Shown in pieces: positions 1-8,378 of a DNA stretch of 64,000 nucleotides. Position 1 is the stretch's first letter; each line of letters begins with the position of its first letter. Under the pieces are notes generated by a model. That model ran no database searches, was not told the DNA's origin, and worked only from the letters and a program-made list of their open reading frames with translations. The DNA is from Thiodiazotropha sp040506195 (GTDB lineage Bacteria > Pseudomonadota > Gammaproteobacteria > Chromatiales > Chromatiaceae): positions 124,001 to 188,000 of the forward strand of contig JBEVXH010000004.1 in assembly GCA_040506195.1 (NCBI GenBank). The letters run 5' to 3'. Both the position numbers and the translations under genes were made by a program.

Positions 1-279
1 ACAATCGGTACCAAGATCACAGAGCTGACACCAACCCGCGGTTACTGCGCAACCCTGGCGGCAGCCACCACGGTGGTCATCGCTTCCAAGACCGGCCTAC
101 CGGTCTCGACCACTCAAATCGCGGTCGGCTGTGTGATGGGTGTCGGTCTGGCCCGCGGTGTTGGCGCCATCGACCTGCGCGTTGTGGGTAATATCGTCGT
201 CTCATGGGCCATTACACTGCCGGCGGGTGGTATACTGGCCGCAGTATTCTTCTTCATGCTGAAGGGTATATTCAGCTGA
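1..279 (+). CDS. PiT-family inorganic phosphate permease, C-terminal part
   Basis: The frame is open from base 1, so the gene starts before the window; only about 92 C-terminal residues are visible. They contain the PiT repeat signature (GLPVSTTQ, then GVGLARG) followed by two hydrophobic segments and a short cytoplasmic end. PiT proteins are inner-membrane low-affinity phosphate (metal-phosphate) symporters. The family assignment rests on the signature and is firm; substrate detail is inferred. It sits at the edge of a cluster with two Na/Pi transporters, which fits a phosphate role. In many bacteria a DUF47/PhoU-like gene lies just upstream, but that region is outside the window. Confidence 0.88.
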   Translation, partial: TIGTKITELTPTRGYCATLAAATTVVIASKTGLPVSTTQIAVGCVMGVGLARGVGAIDLRVVGNIVVSWAITLPAGGILAAVFFFMLKGIFS

Positions 280-316
280 CAGACCAAAAGACACCCAACG
301 ATTCAATTCAGGCTGT

Positions 317-916
317 ATGGACTCACTACATACCCGACCTTACGAAAGCACTAAAATCATCAAGGGGATCACTATTCCGGGATTTGTCTCTTTCCGGCAA
401 CTGCTGATCACCGGCCCCCCCGGAGCTGGCAAGAGCACCATCATCCGTAAGCTGGGCGGCTGGTCTGAAGAGGGCTATATCGACCTCTCTCTGAAGAATT
501 GGTGGACTGCGCAGAGCCTCTCTCTACGCCCACGGGAGATCCATCTCGGATTCCCTTTCAAAGGGGCCAAAGAGGCCTTGACGGTATTCGATAAGGCATG
601 GATCGATGCCTCCCCACCACTGGAAATCGATTTTGAGCGGATTGTGCTGCCACCTCCCAAGCGGTTTTTCTTTTCAGTCAACTGGAAAGATCGCTACGTT
701 TTTGAGTTCATACTGCCCGAACCGGGCGCACTGCTCAGGCAACGAATAAAGCGGGCCAAGCTTGGCACCCATCACGTGGATGAGGCTGTCAACCTGGAAA
801 GGATCAAAAGGCAGTTGTCGATCTATCGCCAGATAGCGAAATATCTTCATCAGCAAGGCATCTCTATCTATATTCGGGAAGGGACCGAAGGCGGACCACT
901 GCAGATTATCGATTAG
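317..916 (+). CDS. P-loop NTPase/kinase-like protein paired with phosphatase
   Basis: This 199-aa soluble protein has a clear Walker A motif, GPPGAGKST, at about residues 33-41. The rest of the sequence does not match a family I can name. A Lys/Arg-rich segment near residues 130-165 could form the lid of a small kinase-type fold, but that is inference. It lies 37 bp after the PiT gene and 12 bp before the phosphatase gene, so all three are probably co-transcribed. The pairing suggests a phosphorylation/dephosphorylation module linked to phosphate uptake. No signal peptide or membrane segment is seen. The start at 317 leaves about 30 residues before the P-loop. Confidence 0.7.
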   Translation: MDSLHTRPYESTKIIKGITIPGFVSFRQLLITGPPGAGKSTIIRKLGGWSEEGYIDLSLKNWWTAQSLSLRPREIHLGFPFKGAKEALTVFDKAWIDASPPLEIDFERIVLPPPKRFFFSVNWKDRYVFEFILPEPGALLRQRIKRAKLGTHHVDEAVNLERIKRQLSIYRQIAKYLHQQGISIYIREGTEGGPLQIID

Positions 917-928
917 AGCAACACCACC

Positions 929-2386
929 ATGAACCAAACCGGAACGAAAAGTAAAAAGGGTCTACTTCAGCTGATCAAGAGTGCCTTTGCCGGTCTGTCA
1001 CAGTGCGAGGAGATCGACCTTAAGGAGTCGTACCATCTGCATGGCACGAAAGTGAAGGTGCCGATTCACTGTTATCCGCTACAGATCAATCTCCCCCCCG
1101 ATGGCAAGGCGCTCCACCTCTATCCGGAAAGCCTGACCAATGCCATAGATAACAGCTGTAATTCAAACAGCTTCATTGTTTTCGATCCAGAGACCTACTA
1201 CAAGCAGATCAGTGGTTTTTTCCGCGTCGGAGACGGAGAGAAACTGGTTATCGGCAGCCAGGATAAAGAGCGTCAACGGACCTTTCTCAACATGCAACCC
1301 AAATTCTCGGATTATGTCTTTTCCATCTCCAACGAGGATGGCAACCTGATATTCCGAGACTACTCCCCAAAATCGGGCAGTTGCATGTCGCCATTGCTAA
1401 AAGACAAAAAGATGATGCGGGTTGCCACTTGGCGGCGTAAAAAGCTTAAGCGTATAGCAAAACTGTTTAATGGCGAGATTGCTGCATTACAGAAGGATAG
1501 GGCTCTAAACCTCATCCAGGACGTCAACCGGATCATGGAGAATGAGGCATTCCGCGAAAAGGACGGGGACGGCAACCCCGGGGGGGTCGTCCGGCTGCCC
1601 GATGATATGGCGCCGTTCATCATTGGTGACCTGCATGGAAAGGTCGACAACCTGTTGGTTATTCTGAGTCAGAATGGATTTCTCGAAGCCATGGAGCTGG
1701 GCAAGGCCTGCCTGGTGATCCTGGGTGATGCGGTACACAGTGAAGAGGAGGACCGCTTCCATGAGATGGACAGTTCCATGTTGATCATGGATATTATCTT
1801 TAGACTTAAACAGCAATTCCCCCAGCAGGTTTTCTATCTGCGCGGCAACCATGACGGTTTTTCCGATGAGATTGCAAAAGGCGGAGTGGCGCAAGGCCTA
1901 CTGTGGAAGAAGGCATTAAATAAAACCCGGGGTAAAGAGTACCGCAAAGAGATGGAACGCTTCTACGACTTGCTTCCATACGTCGCCTATTCTGAGCAAA
2001 TGATCTGCTGTCATGCCGCCCCCCCCACCTCGAAGACAAAACCGGAATTATTGGTCAATATCAAAAGGAATCCGGGGCTGATCAAGGAGCTGTGCCAAAA
2101 TAGACTGCAGAAACCCAACCGCCCCGGTGGTTATACGAAGGGTGACATTAAGCGTTTCCGCAAACTATTCGACCTTTCTGCCGATGTGCCGGTTATTGTC
2201 GGGCATACCCCTATCACCCAGGGCAACACGCTATGGAGCAATGTCGGCGACATCGAAAATCACTATGTCGTATACGGCGGCTATGACCAGTGGATAGGCG
2301 TCATGACCCGCCTGGGCGATAAAATGTTTCCGCTCACCTATCCGGTAGAACCGCTAATCGACTATATCAATTCACTCGCAGAGTGA
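929..2386 (+). CDS. PPP-family metallophosphatase with FHA-like N-terminal region
   Basis: This is a 485-aa cytoplasmic protein. The C-terminal half holds the complete PPP/calcineurin-type metal-site set: GDLHG (about 232-236), GDAVH, RGNHDG, CCHAAPP and VGHTP. These predict a binuclear-metal serine/threonine or related phosphoesterase. The N-terminal part, about residues 97-165, has the spacing and ending of an FHA phosphothreonine-binding domain (LVIGS, a hydrophobic strand pattern, then DYSPKSGS in place of D-x-S-x-NGT). The FHA assignment is my inference from pattern only. Basic and acidic linker sequence joins the two parts. It follows the P-loop gene by 12 bp, which implies a common function. 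Confidence 0.8.
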   Translation: MNQTGTKSKKGLLQLIKSAFAGLSQCEEIDLKESYHLHGTKVKVPIHCYPLQINLPPDGKALHLYPESLTNAIDNSCNSNSFIVFDPETYYKQISGFFRVGDGEKLVIGSQDKERQRTFLNMQPKFSDYVFSISNEDGNLIFRDYSPKSGSCMSPLLKDKKMMRVATWRRKKLKRIAKLFNGEIAALQKDRALNLIQDVNRIMENEAFREKDGDGNPGGVVRLPDDMAPFIIGDLHGKVDNLLVILSQNGFLEAMELGKACLVILGDAVHSEEEDRFHEMDSSMLIMDIIFRLKQQFPQQVFYLRGNHDGFSDEIAKGGVAQGLLWKKALNKTRGKEYRKEMERFYDLLPYVAYSEQMICCHAAPPTSKTKPELLVNIKRNPGLIKELCQNRLQKPNRPGGYTKGDIKRFRKLFDLSADVPVIVGHTPITQGNTLWSNVGDIENHYVVYGGYDQWIGVMTRLGDKMFPLTYPVEPLIDYINSLAE

Positions 2387-2480
2387 GCGGATACCGCGAT
2401 ACCGCACTACAATCACTCATTCTGCCTTGCCGGATGGAAAACGGTCTCGGCAGGACCAATTGGATTAGTGTTGACAGATC

Positions 2481-2738
2481 CTAAGTCGGGCCAAATTGCT
2501 TTCGTCGCTTTTTTCCCTTTTTCAGCTTGATCTCGACAATCTTCAGTTCCGCTTTCAGGCGCTTTTGTTTGCAAACACGCTTCTCCTTTTTCAAGCGATG
2601 CCGTAAATTATCTTTTCTTTCCCCGAGACGTTTCAGAAGCTGGTCAATCTTGTCCAGGTCATCCTCACTGCCCTTCTTCCCCTTATCAAGAGATTTGAAT
2701 AGACGCCGAAAGAGTTTTTCTAACTTCATATTCGTCAT
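2481..2738 (-). CDS. small Lys/Arg-rich helical protein (Na/Pi-associated, copy 1)
   Basis: This 85-aa protein is strongly basic, rich in Lys, Arg and Leu, with no signal peptide; it is probably almost all alpha-helical or coiled coil. It is clearly homologous along its whole length to the 84-aa protein at 10232-10486: both share a (K/R)-rich start, a GKK turn, a (D/S)-x-LLK(R/K)L helix, a KRL segment and an (E/A)-(L/V)-KI stretch. Each copy is the last gene after a Na/Pi-PhoU transporter, here 39 bp downstream. Function is unknown; the conserved pairing suggests an accessory role for the transporter or nucleic-acid binding. Coding status is supported by the paralogy. Confidence 0.75.
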   Translation of the reverse strand: MTNMKLEKLFRRLFKSLDKGKKGSEDDLDKIDQLLKRLGERKDNLRHRLKKEKRVCKQKRLKAELKIVEIKLKKGKKRRKQFGPT

Positions 2739-2777
2739 TCGAAACAGGGAATGGCGGCGAACACTTCAAGAAACAGC

Positions 2778-4577
2778 TTACTCCTCCTTGATCTCTTCAG
2801 GCGGAATCACGGATTTCGCCATACGCTTGGCAAAGTAGTAGATTCGTTTTTGCTTTTCGATAATATCCACCTCGGTGGTGTAGGCGGCAATTCGATTGGG
2901 CTCTTCCGCAACCAGCCTTGAGGCCTGGTGTACGGCGGCAGACTCCGCCATCATGTTGATCTCATGTTTCATGGCGATCACGCTTTGCGCCACCCCGGTG
3001 TTAAGCTGCGAAACAGACTGAACAGCGCCATCGACCGCTTTCTTCACAACCTTGTGAAAACCTGAAAGCACTTCCTTGGTAGGCTCACTGATGGAGAAAC
3101 CGTGATCGATGCGTTCGTGGCCTAAAGCAACCATATTGGTCTCTATGGTGTCACCGATATTTTCCAGATCGCCGACCGCCTCCATCAGCGAAAGAAATTC
3201 CTCGGTCTGCTGGTCCGTCATCGATTGCTTACTGATCTTGCCGAGATAATCGATGATCTGCTCGTAGAGAATATCCACCTCATCGTCAAGCAACGCCACG
3301 TCATCCAGAGATTTATGATCGCCATTGAGGATGGCAGGCATGATCCTATCCAGCATCTCCATTACCCGTTCACCCATGTGCAGCACCTCCAGCCGCACAC
3401 GATCCAACGCCAGGGATGGGGTGGAGAGCAGTTCATCGTCCAGATATTTTGCACTGACGGCCAATCCCTCTTCCTCCAACAGCCGGTCGGGAACCAATCG
3501 CTCCACCAACCGGGCCAATTGGGCGGTGAACCAAATGAAGATAAGCGTGTTCGCGATGTTGAAAATGGTATGGGCATTGGCGATCTGGCGCGGTGTTTCA
3601 GCACCCAATCGCTCTATTCCCGAGAGTTCCGGATGACTCGGGGAGATCAGCGTCACAACTTCGGCCAAGTGGGGAATGAACATGATCCACAGCACCACCC
3701 CCGCCACATTGAATATGACATGCACAATCGCCGCACGCACAGCCTCCCTCGGCTTGCCGATCGATGCCAGCATAGCCGTTACGCAAGTACCGATATTGGC
3801 GCCGAATGCCAACGCAATCCCTGCAGGAAGGGTTATGAAACCCTGGCTCGCCATCACAATCACGATACCGGTGGTCGCCGATGAAGATTGGATCAGACCC
3901 GTGAAACCCGCGGCCACCAGAATGCCGACCAATGGATTTTCCATACTGATCATCAGGTCCAAAAACGGCTGATAGGTACGTAGCGGCTTCATGCCGTCGC
4001 TCATGATACTCATACCGAAGAAGACCAGGCCCAACCCCATCAACATGGCGCCGTAGTGCTTGATCTTCTCCTGCTTTGACGCAAACAGCATGGTAAAGCC
4101 GACACCGATCATCAACAACGCCGCCTTGGTGACTTTGAATGCAACGATCTGGGCAGTGATCGTAGTACCGACATTGGCGCCCATGATGACGCCGATCGAT
4201 TGCGACAACGACATCAAGCCGGCGGTAATAAACCCGACCACCAACACCGTCGTTACCGATGAGGATTGAATAACAGCCGTTACGAAGGCCCCGGTGACCG
4301 CCCCCATGAAGCGATTTGTAGTCAGCTTGGCGAGAATACCCTTCATGCGTGCGCCCGCCACGGCCTTCAATGCATCCGCCATCTGCTCCATACCGAACAG
4401 AAACAGGGCAAGGCCGCCAAACAGCTTCATCCCCATCACACCCCATTCGATGCCAGCATCTGCACCGCCATTCGCAAGCACAGGCAGCGCCATCAGCATA
4501 CCCAGCACACCAGCCAGCATGATGATTGATTGTTTAAGATTGAATTCAGTATTCTGGATAAATTTATCGATAATCAT
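2778..4577 (-). CDS. Na/Pi cotransporter family protein with PhoU-like tail
   Basis: This is a 599-aa inner-membrane protein. It has a hydrophobic N-terminus and two inverted Na/Pi-cotransporter repeats with the hallmark QSSS motifs at about residues 104-107 and 230-233. Each motif is followed by a GAN(V/I)GT segment. A helical PhoU-like domain covers about 380-570. The family (NptA/YjbB-like) moves phosphate with sodium; YjbB of E. coli exports phosphate, so direction here is not certain. The start codon is 1 bp after the stop of the UspA gene, indicating translational coupling. It belongs to the leftward five-gene unit beginning at 7825. A second member of the family is encoded at 8379 on the other strand. 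Confidence 0.92.
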   Translation of the reverse strand: MIIDKFIQNTEFNLKQSIIMLAGVLGMLMALPVLANGGADAGIEWGVMGMKLFGGLALFLFGMEQMADALKAVAGARMKGILAKLTTNRFMGAVTGAFVTAVIQSSSVTTVLVVGFITAGLMSLSQSIGVIMGANVGTTITAQIVAFKVTKAALLMIGVGFTMLFASKQEKIKHYGAMLMGLGLVFFGMSIMSDGMKPLRTYQPFLDLMISMENPLVGILVAAGFTGLIQSSSATTGIVIVMASQGFITLPAGIALAFGANIGTCVTAMLASIGKPREAVRAAIVHVIFNVAGVVLWIMFIPHLAEVVTLISPSHPELSGIERLGAETPRQIANAHTIFNIANTLIFIWFTAQLARLVERLVPDRLLEEEGLAVSAKYLDDELLSTPSLALDRVRLEVLHMGERVMEMLDRIMPAILNGDHKSLDDVALLDDEVDILYEQIIDYLGKISKQSMTDQQTEEFLSLMEAVGDLENIGDTIETNMVALGHERIDHGFSISEPTKEVLSGFHKVVKKAVDGAVQSVSQLNTGVAQSVIAMKHEINMMAESAAVHQASRLVAEEPNRIAAYTTEVDIIEKQKRIYYFAKRMAKSVIPPEEIKEE

Positions 4578-4578
4578 G

Positions 4579-5070
4579 TCAGGGTGTCTCTTCTTGTAGT
4601 TCAGCCTTTACCACCAATACCGGCAACGGGCAAAGCTGGACCACACGTTCAGCCACAGATCCCAACATTAAATGCTTGAGCCCCCTCTCGCCTTTACTGC
4701 CCATCACCACTAATGATGCATCGATTTTTTCTGCGACCTGCATAATCCGTGTAACGGGCAAGCCAATAACCAGCATCCGCTCGGCCCTTTTGAAGCGTTG
4801 TTTAGTGGTGTATTTTTTACGAAACTCCCGGATGAATTCCTCCAGCATGGCAAGCGCGGCATCTTGCATTCTGGCGAGTTTCTTCTTTTTCAGCATAGTC
4901 GTATAGTAACCCGGCATATCACCAGGATCGTGTACGACATGTAACACGACTACCCTTACCTTGAGACACTCCGCCAACTCAAATGCCTTAAGTAGTGCCG
5001 CCTCCGATGCTACTGAAAAGTCGACAGGTACAAGGATAGGTTGTTTGCCTGCTTTATTGGCCATGACCAC
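4579..5070 (-). CDS. universal stress protein, UspA family
   Basis: This 163-aa cytoplasmic protein has one Usp domain. The N-terminus (ILVPVDFS) and the C-terminal nucleotide loop MGSKGERGLKHLMLGS (G-2x-G-9x-GS pattern) are both intact, so it should belong to the ATP-binding subgroup. A short basic insertion occurs near residues 60-70. It lies between a CNNM/CorC gene (40 bp upstream) and the Na/Pi transporter (1 bp downstream). That context suggests a nucleotide-sensing regulatory partner of the transporters; this is inference from position. Confidence 0.9.
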   Translation of the reverse strand: MVMANKAGKQPILVPVDFSVASEAALLKAFELAECLKVRVVVLHVVHDPGDMPGYYTTMLKKKKLARMQDAALAMLEEFIREFRKKYTTKQRFKRAERMLVIGLPVTRIMQVAEKIDASLVVMGSKGERGLKHLMLGSVAERVVQLCPLPVLVVKAELQEETP

Positions 5071-5109
5071 ATTCCTCCCCCATTCAGTCGTTATAACTTG
5101 GTGATTATT

Positions 5110-6381
5110 TCACCCCAGTTGTCTTTCGATTCTCACTTTCAGCACAGAACGCTCATCAGACTCGATCACAGTCAGGCGGTGGCCTTTCTCTTCTATGGCA
5201 TCACCCTCTGACGGTATATGACGCAGGCGACTGACGATCAGGCCGCCCACCGTCAGTGCCTCCTCCACCGGGAAATCCACATATAATATATCATTGATCT
5301 CCGATATCGGCGTTCTGCCGCTCACAAGGTGGCTGTTTTCACTCTCATGTTCTATGTAGTTCCGGCGCTTCGGGTGGTATTCATCAAAATCGTACCCCAC
5401 ATCGATTTCACCCACCACCTCTTCAAACACGTCTTCCATGGTCAGGATACCGATTGCAGAGCCGAATTCGTCCACCACCACAGCCATATGGTCCTTCCTT
5501 GCCTGCAGCATAGGCAGTGCGCGATCTATTGTCTGCCTTGGAGACAGATAGAGCACCGGGCTGATGTAATCGGTTATCGGTTTCTCCTCCAGGTCCGGCA
5601 ACATCAGAGCCCAGGTATCAAGGGTGAGAATTCCTTTGACATTGGTGATATTACCGCGATAGACGGGCAGGCGATTGTAACCATGCTTCATGACCAACCG
5701 CACCGCCTCCTTCATGTTACGCACTTCATTAAAACCCACTACATCCGGCAATGGGATCATCGCTTCACCAACCGTGGTATCGGCAAAACGAATGATTCTT
5801 CGGATCCGCTTGCGATCGATGGTTTGCATGTCAGAGGTTGAATCGGACACATCCAACAGCACCCGCAACTCCTCACGGGTAATAAACATGTTCTGCGGTA
5901 CTGTGCCACCACCGACAATCCGGGTTGCCAACCTGGCCACGCGGCTGAAGATGAAAATCACCGGATAGAATACAAAGGAGAAGAAGCGCAGAATATGGAC
6001 CAATCGGCTGACCAGGCTGTCAGCTTCCTGCTGAAATACACTTTTCGGCACCACTTCGCCAAAGATCAACAGGATGGGTGTCAATATGATCACTGATATC
6101 AGGTCGCCGGTATTGCCAAACAGATCGATACAGACAAGCGCACCCAGGGTTGAGATTGTGACTGTGGCGATATTGGTACCGACCAGGGTCGTACCCAGGA
6201 TCACATCAGGTGTTTTGAACAGCCTGAGAACCAAGTTTGCACCGCGATTGCCCATTTTCCCCTGATGCCGCAGTTTCAGCTTGTCAGAGTTCACCATCGC
6301 GATCTCCGACCCGGAGAAAAATCCCTTCAACAACAGAAAGAAAAGGATCATCAGCAATTCAACGCTCCAGTTCATTTTCAA
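5110..6381 (-). CDS. CNNM/CorC-type transporter-associated protein (DUF21-CBS-CorC_HlyC), copy 2
   Basis: This 423-aa protein has the standard order: a DUF21/CNNM membrane domain (about residues 5-180, with the early GFFSGSE motif), a CBS pair (about 200-325, containing MIPLPDV and VVVDEFG) and a CorC_HlyC domain (about 335-420). Family members act in magnesium export, cobalt resistance or sodium-coupled magnesium transport. It overlaps the preceding paralogue by 23 bp; an in-frame ATG at 6375 would reduce the overlap. It is the second gene of the leftward unit. Two tandem CNNM genes with a Na/Pi transporter suggest joint control of magnesium and phosphate pools (inference). Confidence 0.9.
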   Translation of the reverse strand: MKMNWSVELLMILFFLLLKGFFSGSEIAMVNSDKLKLRHQGKMGNRGANLVLRLFKTPDVILGTTLVGTNIATVTISTLGALVCIDLFGNTGDLISVIILTPILLIFGEVVPKSVFQQEADSLVSRLVHILRFFSFVFYPVIFIFSRVARLATRIVGGGTVPQNMFITREELRVLLDVSDSTSDMQTIDRKRIRRIIRFADTTVGEAMIPLPDVVGFNEVRNMKEAVRLVMKHGYNRLPVYRGNITNVKGILTLDTWALMLPDLEEKPITDYISPVLYLSPRQTIDRALPMLQARKDHMAVVVDEFGSAIGILTMEDVFEEVVGEIDVGYDFDEYHPKRRNYIEHESENSHLVSGRTPISEINDILYVDFPVEEALTVGGLIVSRLRHIPSEGDAIEEKGHRLTVIESDERSVLKVRIERQLG

Positions 6382-7825
6382 CCTCCTCTGATTGCGTCTC
6401 TGCCTTCTCCCCTTGATCAGTCATGGTTGGCTCCTCAATCCCCTCCTCGACCTTCTCCTTACACAGCACCGCCTCTGACTCTTCATCCCCGACGGCAGGA
6501 GGCTCCTCATCCATGGCAACGATTTTACGCACCTGCACCTTGCTGATCCGCAGGCCTTTCACCTCCTTGACGATAAACTCATAGCCTTCGTTGCGCAGGT
6601 TATCCCCCTCATTTGGCAGACGGTCGAAGAGGCGGAAAACCACGCCTCCGATGGTTGCCATCACGGGATCCTCGATATCGAAGTTGGTGAGATTGTAAAA
6701 GTCGGTAAGGCGCATATCGCCAGGAACGGTGTAACTGTTCTCATCCTCTTCCTGGTAATACTCCGAACCGGCCATCTTCCCGGTAATCTCACCGAAGATG
6801 AAGGTCAACACATCCTTCATGGTCACGACGCCAAGCACCTCACCGTATTCGCCGAGTACGATGGATATCCGGGTATTATGGGCCTGAAAGTAGTCGAACA
6901 TCTCATCCACCTTCTTGGTGGGCGGAACGAAATGCGCCGGTTTGATGATCATATCCAGGGCAACCTGCTCCAGATCGCCCCCACCTCTGACGAGTCGCAG
7001 GATATCCTCCGAGTGAATAAAACCGATAACGTTGTCCCAGTGCCCCTGATAAACCGGAATCCTGGGATGCTGATAACCGCGAAACGCCTCGATCAGCTCA
7101 GATACAGGCAGATCCGCATCCAGGAAAAGTATGCGCGGACCGGGCGTCATTATTCGTGAGATATCAGTCTCTGAGGCCTCCAGTACATTATCGATCAGCA
7201 CACGTTCCGTGGCTTCGATCACACCACTCTCTTCGCCCTCTTCCAATAGGGTGCGCAGTTCGTCGGCATGCAGAATATTCTCCCGACTTATCGCCTCGCC
7301 CACGATCATGGTGGTGATGCGGTCGGATACCGATCTGACCGCTTCTCTCAGGGGCGTGATAAAAACGATCCACCGCGGCAGTATTCTTGCTGTCAACCGG
7401 GTTGCGAACTTAACGGGAAAACTGACCGCAATGGTCTTTGGGGTTACCTCACCGATCAACAACAACAACGGCACCATGATGAGGATGTTAAACCAGGTGA
7501 CGTTGGCGTCACCGTAGAGCATCAGCAGGATCGCCGCCATATTGGCGGCCGAGGCGATATTCACCAGTTCGTTGCCGCAAAGAATCGATATAATCAGGCG
7601 TCGCGGCTCATCCAGCATGGCATGGATGCTTTCCGAATGCTTGTCACGGCTGTTTCTGAGTTTTTGCAGATCTATCCGACTGAGAGAGAAAAGGGCAGTC
7701 TCGGAGCCGGAGAACACAGCCGACAGAGAAAGCAGGAACACTTGAAGCAGGACGCGCAGCAACAGCTCCCAGTCTACATCTGCGAGTCCAAGAGAATCGA
7801 TGAGTGTTCTCAACTCTTCCATCAA
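6359..7825 (-). CDS. CNNM/CorC-type transporter-associated protein (DUF21-CBS-CorC_HlyC), copy 1
   Basis: This 488-aa protein is the first gene of the leftward unit. It has a DUF21 membrane domain (about residues 15-200, with VFSGSETALFSLS), two CBS motifs (about 215-340) and a CorC_HlyC domain (about 350-435). A Glu-rich acidic tail of about 50 residues is absent from its neighbour at 5110. The inserted GEYGEVLG segment matches the VDEFG-type CBS signature. The start may be either of two adjacent ATG codons. The upstream gap contains PhoB-type half-sites and hairpins, so phosphate-dependent control is plausible. Membrane location and family are firm; the transported ion is inferred. Confidence 0.9.
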   Translation of the reverse strand: MMEELRTLIDSLGLADVDWELLLRVLLQVFLLSLSAVFSGSETALFSLSRIDLQKLRNSRDKHSESIHAMLDEPRRLIISILCGNELVNIASAANMAAILLMLYGDANVTWFNILIMVPLLLLIGEVTPKTIAVSFPVKFATRLTARILPRWIVFITPLREAVRSVSDRITTMIVGEAISRENILHADELRTLLEEGEESGVIEATERVLIDNVLEASETDISRIMTPGPRILFLDADLPVSELIEAFRGYQHPRIPVYQGHWDNVIGFIHSEDILRLVRGGGDLEQVALDMIIKPAHFVPPTKKVDEMFDYFQAHNTRISIVLGEYGEVLGVVTMKDVLTFIFGEITGKMAGSEYYQEEDENSYTVPGDMRLTDFYNLTNFDIEDPVMATIGGVVFRLFDRLPNEGDNLRNEGYEFIVKEVKGLRISKVQVRKIVAMDEEPPAVGDEESEAVLCKEKVEEGIEEPTMTDQGEKAETQSEEVENELER

Positions 7826-8030
7826 CTATTCCGAATCGGCTTCTAGCGGCCACGATGGGCGGACAGAATATTACTGAAGCGGGGCCTTTAAATCAGATCG
7901 CATGATTCAGAACCCCATCATCAATGGCCAGTTTAATGGGCTTGCAGTTATCGGGATTTCAAATACAGCTTCATCAGTTGTATGAATCAAAACAAACCCG
8001 GTTATTTATTGGTTCAGGATTGATGAGACA

Positions 8031-8139
8031 CTGTCGAAGCAGTTAAGACTGCTCGACAGCTACCCGTTTAATTCTACCTGAAATCACCAGCCCTGGTGAA
8101 ATGCCGGCATGTTGCTGCCTCCCGGAACGAGTCGTTCGG
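8031..8139. repeat. cluster of four inverted repeats (structured leader candidate)
   Basis: There are four hairpin-forming segments in 109 bp: 8031-8059 (12-bp stem with one bulged A, loop TAAG), 8084-8099 (7-bp perfect stem, 2-nt loop), 8101-8110 (10-bp perfect palindrome) and 8122-8139 (7-bp stem with one bulged G). None has a U-run, so they do not look like simple terminators. If transcription starts near 8190 on the minus strand they lie in the 5' leader of the CNNM gene. Confidence 0.55.
8084..8110 (-). CDS. possible 8-residue leader peptide upstream of CNNM unit
   Basis: On the minus strand GGGAGG (8118-8123) stands 7 nt before an ATG that opens MPAFHQGW followed by TGA. Start, stop and ribosome site are all inside the hairpin cluster: the ATG is in one palindrome and the last codons form the next stem. 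This resembles attenuation-type leader ORFs, but so short an ORF could arise by chance. No direct evidence of translation is available. Confidence 0.3.
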   Translation of the reverse strand: MPAFHQGW

Positions 8140-8199
8140 ATGAATCATAGAGCAGCCCATATACGAATTTAACAAGAATACATCCCTTAGCGTATAATT

Positions 8200-8228
8200 G
8201 TTACAGTTTTATGACAGTAAGATGACAA
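8200..8228 (-). promoter_or_regulatory. Pho box-like site, three half-sites
   Basis: Read on the minus strand there are TTGTCAT, CTGTCAT and CTGTAAC, starting exactly 11 bp apart (8228, 8217 and 8206). The last two form an 18-bp unit with one mismatch to the PhoB consensus CTGTCAT-A(A/T)A(A/T)-CTGTCA(C/T). The half-sites point to the leftward CNNM unit. However, a TACAAT box without a recognisable -35 lies 9 bp beyond the other edge, so the rightward Na/Pi gene could also be controlled. Phosphate-related genes on both sides support the call. Confidence 0.65.
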
Positions 8229-8378
8229 CAGTCAACATACAATAGACACCACGACTATAAATCCTCTTTACTTCACCGCATTAAATCATGGTGCTGTCTA
8301 TCGATTGGATAGAAAGCGTGGACACACTTAACTTTGATAATGCAGCCATGCTGATGGCAGCTTGAAACAGGCCCGATA

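Larger units (their letters stand above)
7826..8378. other. 553-bp divergent regulatory region
   Basis: This gap separates the CNNM/Usp/Na-Pi unit (leftward) from the second Na/Pi transporter (rightward). It contains a triple PhoB-type site at 8200-8228, a TACAAT box at 8238-8243 on the plus strand, four successive inverted repeats between 8031 and 8139, and an 8-codon minus-strand ORF with a strong ribosome binding site at 8084-8110. I see no larger coding sequence. From 7862 to 8030 nothing notable was found. Confidence 0.6.

Noticed and set aside
2387..2480. Imperfect stem (CTGCC...GGCAG) between convergent genes
   Set aside because: Short arms and no T-run; not convincing as a bidirectional terminator.
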